From Pyrenopolyporus hunteri (taxonomy: Eukaryota; Ascomycota; Sordariomycetes; Xylariales; Hypoxylaceae), in assembly GCA_902806595.1 (NCBI GenBank), contig CADCXC010000009.1:2108001-2172000 (forward strand): a stretch of DNA of 64,000 nucleotides, read 5' to 3'. The notes below the pieces were generated by a model. It did not search any database. It saw only the letters and a list, made by a program, of their open reading frames with translations, and was not told the DNA's origin. Position numbers and translations under genes: made by a program. Positions 36,601 through 51,120 of the stretch are shown here, one piece after another; position 1 is the stretch's first letter; each line of letters starts with the position of its first letter.

Positions 36601-39600
36601 CGTTTTTTTTTATTTAAACGTTTATATTTTTAAAAATAATATGGTTATTTTAAATATACGTAAAATATAATGTAACGATATAAAGTATTTAATTAAAATC
36701 GTACGTAAAAAAGTTTATTAAAAGATTTATTTAAAACGAAAGTATTTTTCGTTATAATTTAAAAAAAATAAAAAAAAATGTTTATTTTATAAAGTTCGAA
36801 ATAATAAGATATAAGTTATTTAATAAATTAATTAATGTAAAAATACGTATTAAAAACACGTATATAATTTATTATTATTATAATTAAAATAATAAAAATA
36901 ATATCGATTCGATAATAAAATATAATCGATAAAAATAACGTAAATAATTATAAAATTAAAAAATTAAAATAAAAATAAATTTTTTAAATTAAGGTTTAAA
37001 TTTTTATTATTTTTATATATATTATTAATAACGATATAATAAATATAATAAATTAAGTTATAATATACGCCGTAAACTTCGATAAAATTTCGATTAAAAA
37101 TTCGAAAAAATAATATTAAAGTCGACGTTTTATAATTAAAATAATAAATAATAATTTAATATTTTAATTTATTACGATAAACTTTATTAAAAAAAGGGAT
37201 CTATTAAATAAAAAACTCGAAATTCATTTTATTATTAATATAATAAATACGATATAATATTAAAATATTAAATATAAAATAAATATAATATCGATATTAA
37301 AAATTTAATATTAAAAAAAAACGAAAAAAAAAAATATAAAAAAAAAATAACGTTTAATAAAAATTAAATGTTTAATTTTTATTAATTTATTTACGTTTTC
37401 GTACATTTAACTTATTTAATTAAATAAAAATATAAGAAAAAAATAAAAAATAATTTAATCGATTATTTATACGTATTAAAGTTAAATTTATACGTATTTA
37501 TTATTACGTAAAGCGATAAAATTATTTTTATTATTATTATTATTATAATTATTATTATAAATTATATATTTTTATAGTTAAAAGTTTATAATTATAACTT
37601 ATAAATTATAACGTAATTAATTTTTTTTACGAAAAAAAATTTTCGAAATAAAAATTTAAAAATATTTTAAATATAATTTATAATTAAAAAAAACGAATTA
37701 AAATTAAATTATTTTTAAAATTACGATTAAATTTACTTCGATATTTATTATTTTTACGGCGTTAAATTATAATATTTTTATTTTTACTTTTATTTTTATT
37801 TTTATTTTAAGTAAAATTAATATTATTTATTTTTATATTTCTTTTATTTTTAAAATCTTTTATATTTTTTATCGATAATAATAAATTTAATTTAAATTAA
37901 ATATTTTAATTTAAATTTAAACATTTATTTAAATTAATATAATTAAATAATCGAAATAATAATTTTAAACGTTTCGATAAATAATTATATTTATTATAAT
38001 TAAACGATCGAAATAATATTATTAAATTTCGACTTTTAAATAAATGGTTATTTTTAAATATATTAAATTATATATTTTCGTAAAGTTTTTTTTTCGAAAT
38101 ATTTATTAATATTATAAAAATCGAAGTCGTTAAAATTAAAAGTATTAGATATATTATTTTTAATAGTAATGGTTTTATTTTCGATGATTTTATTTAAATT
38201 AAAGTTATTATTAAGCGATCGGGAAAGTATTTTTAAGTTTTTAAACGGGTTATTATAAAATTTAACGTTAAAATATTTATTATAAAATATATTAATATCG
38301 ATTTTTATTTTATTTACGTTATATTTATTATTTATAAAAGTACGGGTTTTATAAGTTTCGATTCGAAGTTTATAATCGATGTTTTTAATAATTTAATCCT
38401 TCGTTTATAACTTTTTTTTAGAATAAATAAAAGTAAAAAATAAATTAAAAATTTTTTTTTTAACGGCGATATTAATTTAAAGTAATACGGTAAAATCGTT
38501 AAAAATAAATTATATGAAACGAGTAAAAAAGTATTTGACGAAAATTTTATTAACGGGTAAATATCGTAAATTATAATATAAATTAATTATTTTTAAATTT
38601 ATTTTTTTTTCGTTTAACGAAAGTTAAAATATATAAGTGATTAATGTAAGTAAATAACGTTCGATACGTTTAGAAATAAAAGTAAAATAATTTTAATTTA
38701 AAAAATGGTAAATATTTTAACGAATAAGTAAAAAATTTACCGGCGTATTAAAAAAATTATTTCGTTTTAATTTAATGTTATTAACGTATTTATATATTAT
38801 ATTTTAATTAAATTAATTTTTTATTATTAAAAAAACGACGTAATTTAAATAAAATTCGATAAATGTTTCGATAATACGATAAATTTTAGTAAAAAATTAT
38901 CGAAAGAATTTTCGAAAAAGTTTTAATTATAGTTAATTTCGTTTAAGTTTAAACGGTTTTAAATGACGGTATAATTATTTTATATATAAATAATTTGATT
39001 GTAAATAAATTATCGAACGTATTTATCGACGTAATCGAATAAAAAGATTTTTATTTTTATTATCTTCGTTTTTATTATTATTATTATTATTTTTTTTACG
39101 ATTATTTACGAGGGTTTATTAAAACGGCGGTAATTTAATAAAAAAACGTTAATAGTCGAAATTTAAATATATAAAATAACGATTTAAGTATTTTTTATTA
39201 ATAATCGAATATTTAATATATTTAATAATTATAAATATTATTTATAATTATTATTATTATAGTTTAAAACGTAAAAAAAATAATAATTTTTTTATAAAAT
39301 ATTATTTAAAAGTACGGTAATAAAAATTAAATTTATAATTTCGAAGAAAAAAATATATAATTAATTATTTTATTTTATTTTATTTAAAAATTAAACGTTT
39401 TTAATTATTATATATAAAACGTAATACGTAATTATATAATTAATATTATTATTATTAAAAACATTAAAAATAAATAACGATTTTAAATTAAAATAATTTA
39501 AATAATAAAAATTAATAATGCGTTATAATTTATTACGTAAATAATTTAAGGAAAATGTTATAATTTAAAAATAATAAATTTTTAATATAATTATTATACG

Positions 39601-41769
39601 GGTATATATATAAAATTATTTAACGTTATAAAAATTAATATAAAAAATAATGGTAATTATTTATTTATTTATTTATTTATTTAAGTATATACGATGTAAT
39701 GTTAAAATTGTATGGAATATATAATTTTTCGATGTCGAAAAAATACGTATAGTTTTTTTTTATATAAGTATATATAAATATCGAATACGTTAACGCGTTA
39801 AAAGTTTATTAAATAAATATAAAGTTATTTTATCGTAAAAAATTAAAAAGTTACGGTTATAAAATTAATTAAATTAATAATTAAAAAAAAAATATTACAT
39901 ATAAAAAATAAACGGATAAATATTATAATAACGTTTTTTTCGAAACGTATTACGTATATAATTTATTATTTAAAACTTATAATTTTTATATTATTTATTT
40001 AAATTTTTTAAATTAATTATTAATTATTAATTATTAATTATTAATTTAATTTTTTAATTAAATATTTATAATATTTTTATTTATTAATATTTATTTTAAT
40101 TAACTTTTATAATAAAAAATTACGACGTTATAAAAAATAATAAACGTAAATATAATTTTTATTTCGAATTTTTTTTCGAAGTAAATATTAAATTTCGATT
40201 AATTATATTAATAACGAATAATAAAATAAATAATTTAAGTATTATTATATATTAATTTATATAAAATAATATATTTTAATATTTTAATTTTTTAACGTTT
40301 TTTTTCTTCGAAATAAAGTTTTATTTTATTAATTAATAATGTTAAATAATATTTTTACTCGAAATTACATTATTTTTATTAAAGTTATATTTTTTTAAAT
40401 TTTATATAATGTATAATATATAGGGTAGTTTAAATATTTTTATTCGAAGTTATATTATTTTTAATTAATATATATTTTTTTAATTTTATATTATATAATA
40501 CGATATTTTTATTTACGATTTTATTATTTTTTTTAATTAATTTATTATATTTTAAATATTATATAAAGTTTTTTTTATTTTAATTTATATATATTTTTTT
40601 ATTTTTATATTTTATTTATTTTATTTTTATATTATTATATTATATATATTAATTATATTAATAAATATTTCGTAAATTTAAGTTTTATTTATTTTAAATT
40701 TTATATATATTTATTTAATTTAAAAAATTATTTAATTTATTTATATATATCGTTTATTTTATATTTATGTTATTATATTATATATATTAAATATATTAAA
40801 ATATACGTAAATATAATACGTATTTTTAAACATTAAAATAAAATTATAATAAAACGTATCGAATTTATTTTTTATATTTTAATTTTTTTTTATATTTCCT
40901 TTTATTTTATTATTTATTTAAATAATTTTTTTATATATAATTTAAATAATTAATATTAAAATAAAAAACATTAACTTCGATTTTATAAAATAATTTAATT
41001 TATAATTTAATTTTTTTATTATAACGTAATTTATAATTTTATTTAATAACGAAATTTTAAAAATAATAAATATATCGATTATATAATAAAATTAATAAAT
41101 TTTAAACGTATTATAATAAATATAAAATAATATAAATATTTTTATTTATAAATTTATATTAATATACGTAAAAGGAGTATTATTAATATTAATACGCGTT
41201 TTAATTATATAAATGCGCGTTTTAATTATATAAATATACGTATTATCGATTTTAATACGCGGATAAATATTCGATTCGACGTTTTCGATATTCGTTTTAA
41301 AATTCGATTTAAAACATCGTAAATAATTTTTATTTTTTTTTTACATTTAATTATTTAAATGTTTAAATATTAATTAATATTTTATTATAAAAAATATAAT
41401 ATTTTCGCGCGATTTATTAATAATTATATTATAAGTTTAAATGTTAAATTAAAATTATTTTAATTTATAAAAATTAATACTTTTATTTATTAGTTAAAAA
41501 ATAAATTAATAAATAATTTTCGAGTATTATTTAATAAAAGTTTAATTAATTTAAATATATAATTATATTTACTTTTAATAGTTATCGATTTAAGTCGAAT
41601 TTTATTAATTTTAAACGTAAATTTTTTTAAAACGGCGTTAATAAAATTATAAAAAGTTTTTATAACAATTAAATTAATAAATATACGTTTATTTTAATTA
41701 TTAAAAATTATATAAGCGTAAAAAAAAAATTATTATTACGAGGGTTTTTTAAAATAAAATTATATTAAA

Positions 41770-42310
41770 TAAATAATCGGTTTTATAACGTTATAATAAA
41801 CGTATATAAAATTTATATTTTTTCGAGTTACGGTTAAATTTTTTTTTTTTTTTTCGTAATATTAATATATTTTATTTTTTTTATTTTTATTTAATTTTTT
41901 AATTTATAGTAAAATATATTTTATAAATGTATAAACTTTTTAAAGTTATTTTTATAATAATAAATAATTTTTTATCGTAAGCGTATTAATTTTTTTTATA
42001 ATTATATTAACGTTTTAATATTACGCGGTAAAATTTAATAAATACGTCGTAATTAATATAGGTATAAAAAAGTATATTTACGATATAAAATTATTTATTA
42101 TTATAAAAATATTTATTATAAAATATAAATTTTATATTTTAATATATTTATAATAAATTAATAATGTTAAATAAATATTACAATAATAATAAAACGTACG
42201 ATATAATAAATTAAGATTAAATTTTATTAATGTTAAAAAAAAAAAAAAATTTAAACCGCGATTTTATATAAATGCGTTAAAGGCGAAATCGATCGACGTT
42301 TCGATATAAA
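41770..42310. mobile_element. Probable second member of the inverted-arm family
   Basis: At 42185-42300 the order ACGATATAATAAATTAAG, a poly(A) run, AAACCGCGATTTTATATAAA and GGCGAAATCG follows the right arm of the element at 32441-33680. At 41775-41880 a sequence with TTACGGTTAAA, a poly(T) run and TAATATTAATA resembles its left arm in inverse orientation. The spacing is shorter (about 540 bp overall), so this would be a smaller derivative. Divergence is high. Confidence 0.45.
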
Positions 42311-44400
42311 TAAATTAAATTAATATTATTACGTTTAATATTTATTATTTATTTTATGTAAACGATTATTAAATTACGATATTTTTAAAAAAATATTAAA
42401 TTAATATATTAAAATAATTATTTTTTAAAATATTAAAAAATTCGCGTATATTTAATAATAAATTTAAGTTTTTAATATATTATAAATAAAATTTTAATTT
42501 AAAAATTTATAAATTTAATTATATTATTTTTTTCGTAAATTAAAAATCGATTATTTAAAACGAATCGGTTACGATTTATTTTATCGTAAATTTATTTATA
42601 AAATTTTAATATAATATTTCCCGTAATATACGATATTTAATCGATGTTATAAATTTTTTATTTTTTTTACGTTTAAAGTTATTTATTAATTTTTTATACG
42701 ATTTTTTATTTATTTAATTAATCGGTAAAATATTTCGAGAAAAAATATCGATATATGTTATTATAAAAGTTTATACGTTAATCGCGTTAATATAATTTAA
42801 ATTTTTATATTTAATAATTTCGAAGGTAAAAGTAATATAAAAATTAATTTTAGTTTATTTATTTTTTTTTTTATAATAATTTTATTAAAGTTATTAATTA
42901 ATATTATTTAAAAAAAAAACATTATTATTTCGAATTATAAAAATATTAAAAATTATAATATTACGATATATAATATTATTTTTATGGAAAAAATTTAAAT
43001 TTTTAATTACGTTATAAAAAAGTTATTTACGTTATTTTTTATTATTTAAATATTTTTTATTTTTTAGAAAATTATATATGTTATTTTTAATTAACGACGC
43101 GGTAAACGTAAAATTATCGATTATATTATTAAATTCCGGTGGGTCGATATTTATATAACGATATTATATATTAATAAATAATAAAAGATAATATCGTATT
43201 TATTATTAAATTTTAAATAGTTAATTTCTTCGATTTTATAATTATTTAAAACGTTAAATCGTTTATTATAAATGTATATTAATGCGGTATTTTTTTTTTA
43301 CGGTTTTTATATTATAAGGTATTTTAATGCGGATTTTTTTAATAGTTACGAGTTTTTTTATTATAATATTTATATTTACGTTTATACGATCGAATGTCCC
43401 CGTTTTAAATATATTATAATAATAAAAAATATGTTTACATTTTTATTAATATTTTTAAGTAAGAAATAAGTCGAAGAATTTAAAAAAAATTAGGTAATTG
43501 TTTTTATATATTTGTAATAAAAAATCGTCGCGATTAATGGTAAAGTTATTTACGGTAAATTTTAATAATAATTTTAATTTTTATGGTTTTTTTTTAAAGC
43601 GTATATAATTTTATCGTTATTATAATATAATTTTATCGTTTATTTTTATACGTAAGTTTTTACCGTTATTAAAATTATTTAAATAATCGATATAATAAAT
43701 TTTCGAAGTAATTTATAATATAAATATTTCGAATGTTAAATTAAAAAAAATAACGGTTATTATTAACGTTATTAATTTATTTACTTCGAAAAAAAAGTTT
43801 ATATTTTTATTATTTTTTATTATTTTAAATTTTAAATTTAACCGTTAATCGTTATTTACGTCGTTAAAGTTTTAATCGAATGTAAAAATAAAAAAAGTCG
43901 ATAAATTAACGAGTTAATTAATTTTAAAATTTATTATAATTAAAAATAATAAAGGATATTTTTTTAATTTATTTTAACTTTTATTATTTATATTAATAAA
44001 TTTATTATAATAGTTTAATTTTTAATTAATTTTATTAATTATTTATAATAAAGTATAATTAATAAAATTATTATTAAAAGTTATTATTATAAATTTAATT
44101 TTAATAAATATTTTTTAATAACGTGTAAATTAAACGTAATAAAAATATATTTACTTTAATTAATAATGTTAATTATTTTAATTATTTAAATAAACGAATA
44201 TAATATTAATAAAATTAAAGTTATTTAAATATATAAACGGGGAAATTTTTTTAGTTATAATCGTATTATATAATTAACGTTATATAATCGTTTAATTTAT
44301 AAATAATATATTTTTAAATAATTAATTTTTTATTTTTTAATTTATCATTAAAAAAAAATTATAAAAAATAAATAAAAATTTATTTAAAAAATATAAAATA

Positions 44401-44690
44401 TTTATATAATAATAAATATAATAATAAGTATAATAATCGATATAATAATAATGAGTGTAATAATAAATATAATAATAGATATAGTAACGGTCGATATAAT
44501 AGCGTCGATATAATAATAATTAATATAATAATGGTTGATGTAATAATAATTAATATAACGATAATCGATATAACGATAATCGATATAACGATAATCGATA
44601 TAATGGTAATTAATATAATAATAAATATAATAATCGATATAATAATTAATATAATAATTAATATAATAATTAATATATATAATAAAAATT
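44401..44690. repeat. Degenerate tandem array, GATATAATAATAAT-like units
   Basis: About twenty imperfect head-to-tail units of 12-15 bp built on (C)GATATAA(T/C)(A/G)ATAAT. The best preserved run, at about 44555-44610, repeats ATATAACGATAATCG three times. Units differ by C/T and G/A changes consistent with decay after the array formed. Confidence 0.8.
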
Positions 44691-45120
44691 ATTAAATAAA
44701 AAAAATTATAAAAAGTTAAATTATAATATAAATTATAATAGGAATTATAATTAAAATAATAATTATAAAAATTAAATTTATTTTAAAAAATATATTTTAA
44801 TTTTTAAAATAAAATACGTTAAATTACATTAAAAAGTTTAAATTAATTATAATTTAAATCGATTTTATTAATCGTTTTTCGTTTTTATTAATTATTTTAT
44901 TTTTTTTTTTAATTTTAAATATTAAATTTTTATTTTAAAATAAAAAATAAATTTCGATTAAAATTTAAATAGATTTATTAAATAAATAAATACTTATATA
45001 AATTTAATTTAAAATTTTATTTATATTTATTTAATCGTAAAAGTAAAGTTTATATTATAATATTATACGATATTTTAACGGCGTTAAATAATTAACGGCG
45101 TAATAAAAAACGGGCGTATA

Positions 45121-45162
45121 AAATAATAATAATAATAATAATAATAACGGTAATAATAACGG
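45121..45162. repeat. TAA trinucleotide repeat
   Basis: A run of about nine AAT/TAA triplets followed by three CGGTAATAA-type units, within the AT-rich block. Confidence 0.75.
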
Positions 45163-48100
45163 ATAACCGTATTATATTAAAGTCGTATTTTTTTATAAAT
45201 ATTTAAATATTAAAATCGTAAATAAAAATTATATATTTATTTAAATATTTAATTTAATAAATTCGTATATTTTAAAAAAAAAACGAAGAAAAAAAATTAA
45301 AAAAATATAAATATACATTTATAAACATCGATTAAAATAATATATTATAATTATAATTATATCGATAAGTTATTTTAATTTAACTTATTTAATTTTAACG
45401 AATTTATAAAAGTTTTTTATATATAAGTTTTTTATAATATTTAAATTTAAATAATAATACCCGTCGATAAATATTATATTTATTATTTAATACTTTTTAA
45501 ATAAATTATAAAATTAATTAATTTTAATTTTTTTATAAGTTATTATTAAAACTTTTATCGATATTAATTAATTAAAAATTACGGTTTATAAATTTAATAG
45601 ATTTAATTAATAATTACGTAATTTTATATTTTTTAATAAACGTATTATATTATCGTAAAAAATGTATAAGTAAAAGTATAAAAGATTTATTAATAAGTAT
45701 TTTATTAAAACGGTTACGGTTACGAAAATTTAAAACGGTAATAAAATTTATATCGATGTCGATAAATAAATGCGATTTTTCGTTAATTAACGATAATTTA
45801 ATACGAGGATTTAATTTTTTTAATATAATAAACGATTTTAAATTTTACGAAAAATTATTAAATCGTTTTTTATCGACGGTAATTATAATATTTCGTATAA
45901 ATTTTTTCGATTTTTTATTTAAAAACGATACGTTCGATTTTTTCGTTTAAATAATTTATTTAACGGTAGTTTAATGATTATAAAATACGGGGATTTTTTT
46001 AATCGATATAATATTAATTATTATAAGTAAAATTTTATCGAAATTTATAGTTTATTTCGTTTATTATATTAATATAATTATTTCGTTTTATTTTAATTTT
46101 TTTAATTTTTACGATAAAAAAAATTACTTTTTTTTTTCGATAACGATTATAATATTTAAAAAGTCGTTATTATCGAATGTAAAATCGATAAAAACCCGCG
46201 TCGATAAAATATTAATACGTATAATAAATTTGATTATTTTTTATTAAATATTAACGATTTTTTTAATTGGTTTTAAAAAATTGATTAGTTTTTATCGTTT
46301 TATTATATATTTAGAAATAAATTTAAAACGGTTTTTTATTTTAACTTAAAAAAGTCGTTTTTTATAATTTATTAAACGGCGATAACGAAGTAAAATACGA
46401 ATCGAAATTTAATTATAGTGGCGGAAATTTTAAATTATTAAAGAATAAATTATCGTTTAAATTTTCGTTTTAAGTTACGGTTTTTTACGTAGATATAAAC
46501 GAATAAAAGGGAAATAATAAGTCGTTAATGTTATGTTTTTAGGGAGGGGGTTTTATATAATTTCGATATATAATTATATAAATTGTAAATAATATATATA
46601 TAATAACGTTTTTTAAAATTTTTTAAAAGTTCGTTTTTAAATTTAATAAATAATTTATTTTTATTTTTTTATAATTTTTTAATTATAATAAAATAATTTT
46701 ATTAAATTACGATAAAATTATTTTCGAAATAAATTTTATATTTTTAATTTATTTATAAAGTTTTTATTTATTAAAGTTAAATTTATAAATTATATTATTT
46801 ACGAATTAATCGTATAAAAAGCGAAAAAACTTAAAATAAAAAATTATAATATTCGTTTATTTTATATCGATATATATTAATGTAATATTAAATAAGGTTT
46901 TTAATAAATATATAAATTTTTATTACGTAAGTTAAAATAAGCGTTATTTTTTTTTCGATATTATTAATGTAATATTAATAAAAAAATGATTTAATTTATA
47001 ATTTAATTATTATATTATTTCGTTTAAAATAAATTTTTTTATTTATTTTATAACGAACGTTTTTTTTTATATATTATTATACTTTTTTAATATATTTATA
47101 ATAATTATTTCGATATTAAATAAAAAAAAGTTATTTAATGTAATTAAATTATATTTAATTTTTTTATCCGTAATAAAATTAATTTAAGGTTATATATAAT
47201 AAAATTTAATATTAAATTTAAGTTGGTATATGTAAATAATAATAAAATTTAAATTTAAAAAAGTAATAAATTAATAAAAAAGTAACGGATTTAACAAATT
47301 TAACGAATTCGAAAAATTTAATAATTTTTTAAATTTTTTACATTTTTTTTTTATTTGTTAATAATAAGTTAATAAAAAAAGAAAAAGTAAATAAAGTATT
47401 ATTAACGGTAATTATTATTAAAAAATCGAATAATTTTTTTATAAAATAAGTTTTTTTTTTTATTATATATTTTTAATAATATTTATTTTATATTTTTTTT
47501 ATATATATTAAGATTAATTATTATTAAAGTATAGATAATATTTATTAATTTAATAGTTATATTAAGAATTTAAAAATATCGAATGTTAAATGAATTAATT
47601 TACGATATTAATTATTATTTAAATATTTAAATACGTTATATAAATTATTTTAATATTAAATACGATATTATCGTAAAATAAAACGGTAAATAATTTCGTT
47701 TCTTTAGTTTTTTTTTTAAATTAATTATTATTATATATAATAACGGTTATTTCGAACGTTTCGACATTTTAATTAAATATAAAAGTTTATTTATTATTAT
47801 CGAAAATTTTACGGTATTACGTAACGTTTTTAAAAATTAAATAAAGTTATTATTAATAATTAAAATTTTATTTAATTATTAATAATTAAAGTTTAATTAT
47901 TAATATTAATATAAAATATTAATTCGAAATTGAAATATTTATTAAAAGAAGTTTTATTATATATTAAAAAAAAATATTAAATTTTGTTAATAAAAGTTAA
48001 AAAACTTTATTATATATTTTATTACGTATTAATAAAAATGTTTTGTTAATAATTTTTAATAATTATTTTTTAATTGTAAATAAAAGTATTTTTTTTATTA

Positions 48101-50679
48101 TATATTTAAATTAATAATTTATAAAAAGTTAAATATTTTAAATTTATTTATTTTAATTAATATATATTAAAGGTATTTTTTTTATAAAAAGTAAGTAATT
48201 TAATTTTTTAATAATAATTTTAATTTATATTTTAAAATATTTAATTATCGATATATATAAATTAAAGTAATTTAATTTTAAATTTTTAAATTAAAATTAC
48301 GTTAAAATCTTATAATAAATTTAAATAATATTTATAAAAAATATTTTTTTTTATATTATATATAAATTTTATTATTACGAGTTTAAGTGAATATAATTTC
48401 GTAATTAAACGAATAATTTATAAGTAGTTTTATATAATCGATTATTAAATTTTTTTTAATTTTTTATCGATATAAATTATATTATTTTATATTATTTATA
48501 TTAATTAATATTATAGGAGGTTTTATATTTTAATTTATAATTTTTTATTATAATTATTTTTTTTATTTATTTTTATTTTTTTTTCGATGGTTATATATTT
48601 AGGTTAATAAAATTAATATATTACGATTTAAGGTAAATTTAAAATTATATAAAAATTTAATCGTTAGTTAATATTTAAATAATAAAATTTTATAAATATA
48701 AATTTTTTATAAATTTCGAAACGAATATAATTTTAAAGTTAATTATTAAATATTTTAACGATATTTATTTAAATGAAATATTTATTAAAAAGAATATAAT
48801 ATCGATGATATTAAAATAAAAATATTTCGATTTTTTTAAATAAGATTATTATATTTTCGAATTATTAAATATTTAAAAGAAAAACGATTTAAAATTAACG
48901 TATCGTTATGATTTTTCGAACGAAGGTTATAATAATAGGGGTATTTTTATTACGAATAGATTATTTATATTAAAGAATTTATAAAATATGTACGTAAGTT
49001 TATATATTATTAAAATATATACGATAAGGAAATTTTAAATTATTTATAACGTATTTAAAGTGTTAAAATTAATTTATCGTTTTTAATTTAAATTTACTTT
49101 AAAAATAATATAATTCGAAAAATTAACGATTTAAACGAATAATAATATATTAAGGATCGATTATACGAGTTTTTTAATAATTATTAATAAATATCGAATT
49201 TATTTGAAAATTTAAATAGAAATTAAATTTAAAGGATTATTCGAAAGTATTTAAAGTTAAATATTATTTGTAATTTAATTTATAATATTTATAAAAAATA
49301 ATATTTAAAAATCGTATAATAATATTTCGAAAAAAAACGATTTAAAAAAACGGCGAAAAAACGAATATTTACGGTTTTAAGTTTTAATTATATGTAGTTT
49401 ATAAATGGATATTAAAAGTTTTATTTCGTTAAATTTAAAATTTATATTAATATTAATATATATTTTCGTATAATGTTATAATATAACGTTAATAAATTTA
49501 TTTTTTTATTCGTAAATATATTAAATTAATATTTTTTTTTTATAATTAAGTTAGGGTTTCGATTATAATTAATTCGAATGAATTACGACGTTAAAATATT
49601 TTTTATAATATTTATATAGTTTATATTAATTATATATAATAAGTTAAAAATAGTTATAATTAATTTAAATAAAAATAAAACGGTTTAATAATAAAGTTAT
49701 TAAATCTTTAAGTTTTATAAATAAAGTTTTAATAAATAAAATAAGAAAATTAAATAATAGTAAATATAATTATTTAAAAGTATAATAAAGTGTTAAATTA
49801 TAAATTTTTATAAAATATTTTAATAGTTTTAATATAAAAATTAATTTAATATTTATAAGTATATTTTAAGTTTTTAGTAAATAATAATATATTTAATTAC
49901 GATAATACCGTTAATTAAATAACGTTTTATATTATTTACGGCGATATTTTAAAACGAAAATATATTAAATTTATCGAATAATAAAATAATTATCGTATTA
50001 TATTTACATCGAAAAAAAATTATCGAAAAATTAATTACGTTTATTATATATAATTTAATGTAAATAGCGATGTAATTAATTTTATTATAAATATAATTAA
50101 TGAAACGGATTTCGATTTAATACGATTAATATAAAAATTATAAAAATCGTTAAAAAAATATAATTTCGATAATTTTTTAACTTTAAAAACGTAATAATTT
50201 TATAACGAATAATTTATATGATATTTTTTAAGTTTTATTTAATATAATTTATTAAATTTATATAAAAAAATTATTATATTTTAAAAAATTATTTAAAATA
50301 TTATATTATTAAAAGTAGATAATTATTATTAATATTAAACGAAATATTTCGTAAAAAAGTAGTTTAATATTAAAGTAAATTAAACGAAATTAAATATAAT
50401 TCGAATTAATTATAATAAAATATTAACGAATTAAAAGTTATTTAACGAAAAGTATAATTATATAGGGACGAATACGTGTTATAATTTAAAATAAATATAT
50501 ATAATATTTAAAATAATCGACTTTTATTAAGATTTTTTTTTATTAAATTATTAATATTTATAAGTAATTATTATTTTATTTTACTTTAATTTAATAAAAG
50601 AAATAAGGGATAAATGAATTATAATTTATAAATGTTTTTTTTTTGTTATTAATTGTTTAATTTTATTAAATAATTACGG

Positions 50680-51120
50680 TTTTTTAAGTCGTGGTTTTAT
50701 ATATATATAATAAGCGGCGAAATCGTTTTATATTTTATTATCGATTAATAAATAATGTTAAGCGATCGTATAATATCGTAATAAATATTTATAATAAATC
50801 GTAAAATTAATTAAATAATATTTAATATATAAATTATTTTTAAAAGTTATTTAAAAAGTAAATTATTATAAAATATTATTTAATATTAAAATTATTTATA
50901 AAAATAAAAATAAGTGGGGTAAAATTTAAATATATTATATATATTCATTAATATAGTACGTAATATTAAAGGTTAAAATAAAATTTTATTAATATTATAA
51001 AAAGAAAAAAAAAAAGAAAAAAAATATATAAAAACGTTAATAATAGTAAAATCGTTCGAAATTTTAATGTCGATTATTTAATAAAGATAAGTTATCGTAT
51101 CGAATTATAATATATATTAA
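50680..51120. repeat. Related copies of the inverted-arm sequence
   Basis: 50950-51115 follows the right arm of the 32441-33680 element: TACGTAATATTAAA, TTAATATTATAAAA, an A-rich tract, AATTTTAATGTCGATTATTTA and CGAATTATAATAT occur in the same order. A second partial match (GGTTTTATATATATA then GGCGAAATCG) lies at about 50690-50730 in the same orientation. A matching left arm was not found, so this is a partial copy or a solo arm. Confidence 0.5.

Noticed and set aside
44401..44690. CRISPR-like array
   Set aside because: Units are contiguous and degenerate with no unique spacers, and the organism is a fungus.
32220..45950. Short open frames inside the AT-rich block (32220-32447, 43272-43469, 45756-45950)
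   Set aside because: All are under about 75 codons and consist almost only of Ile, Asn, Phe, Tyr and Lys, as expected from AT-rich DNA. No conserved motif is seen.
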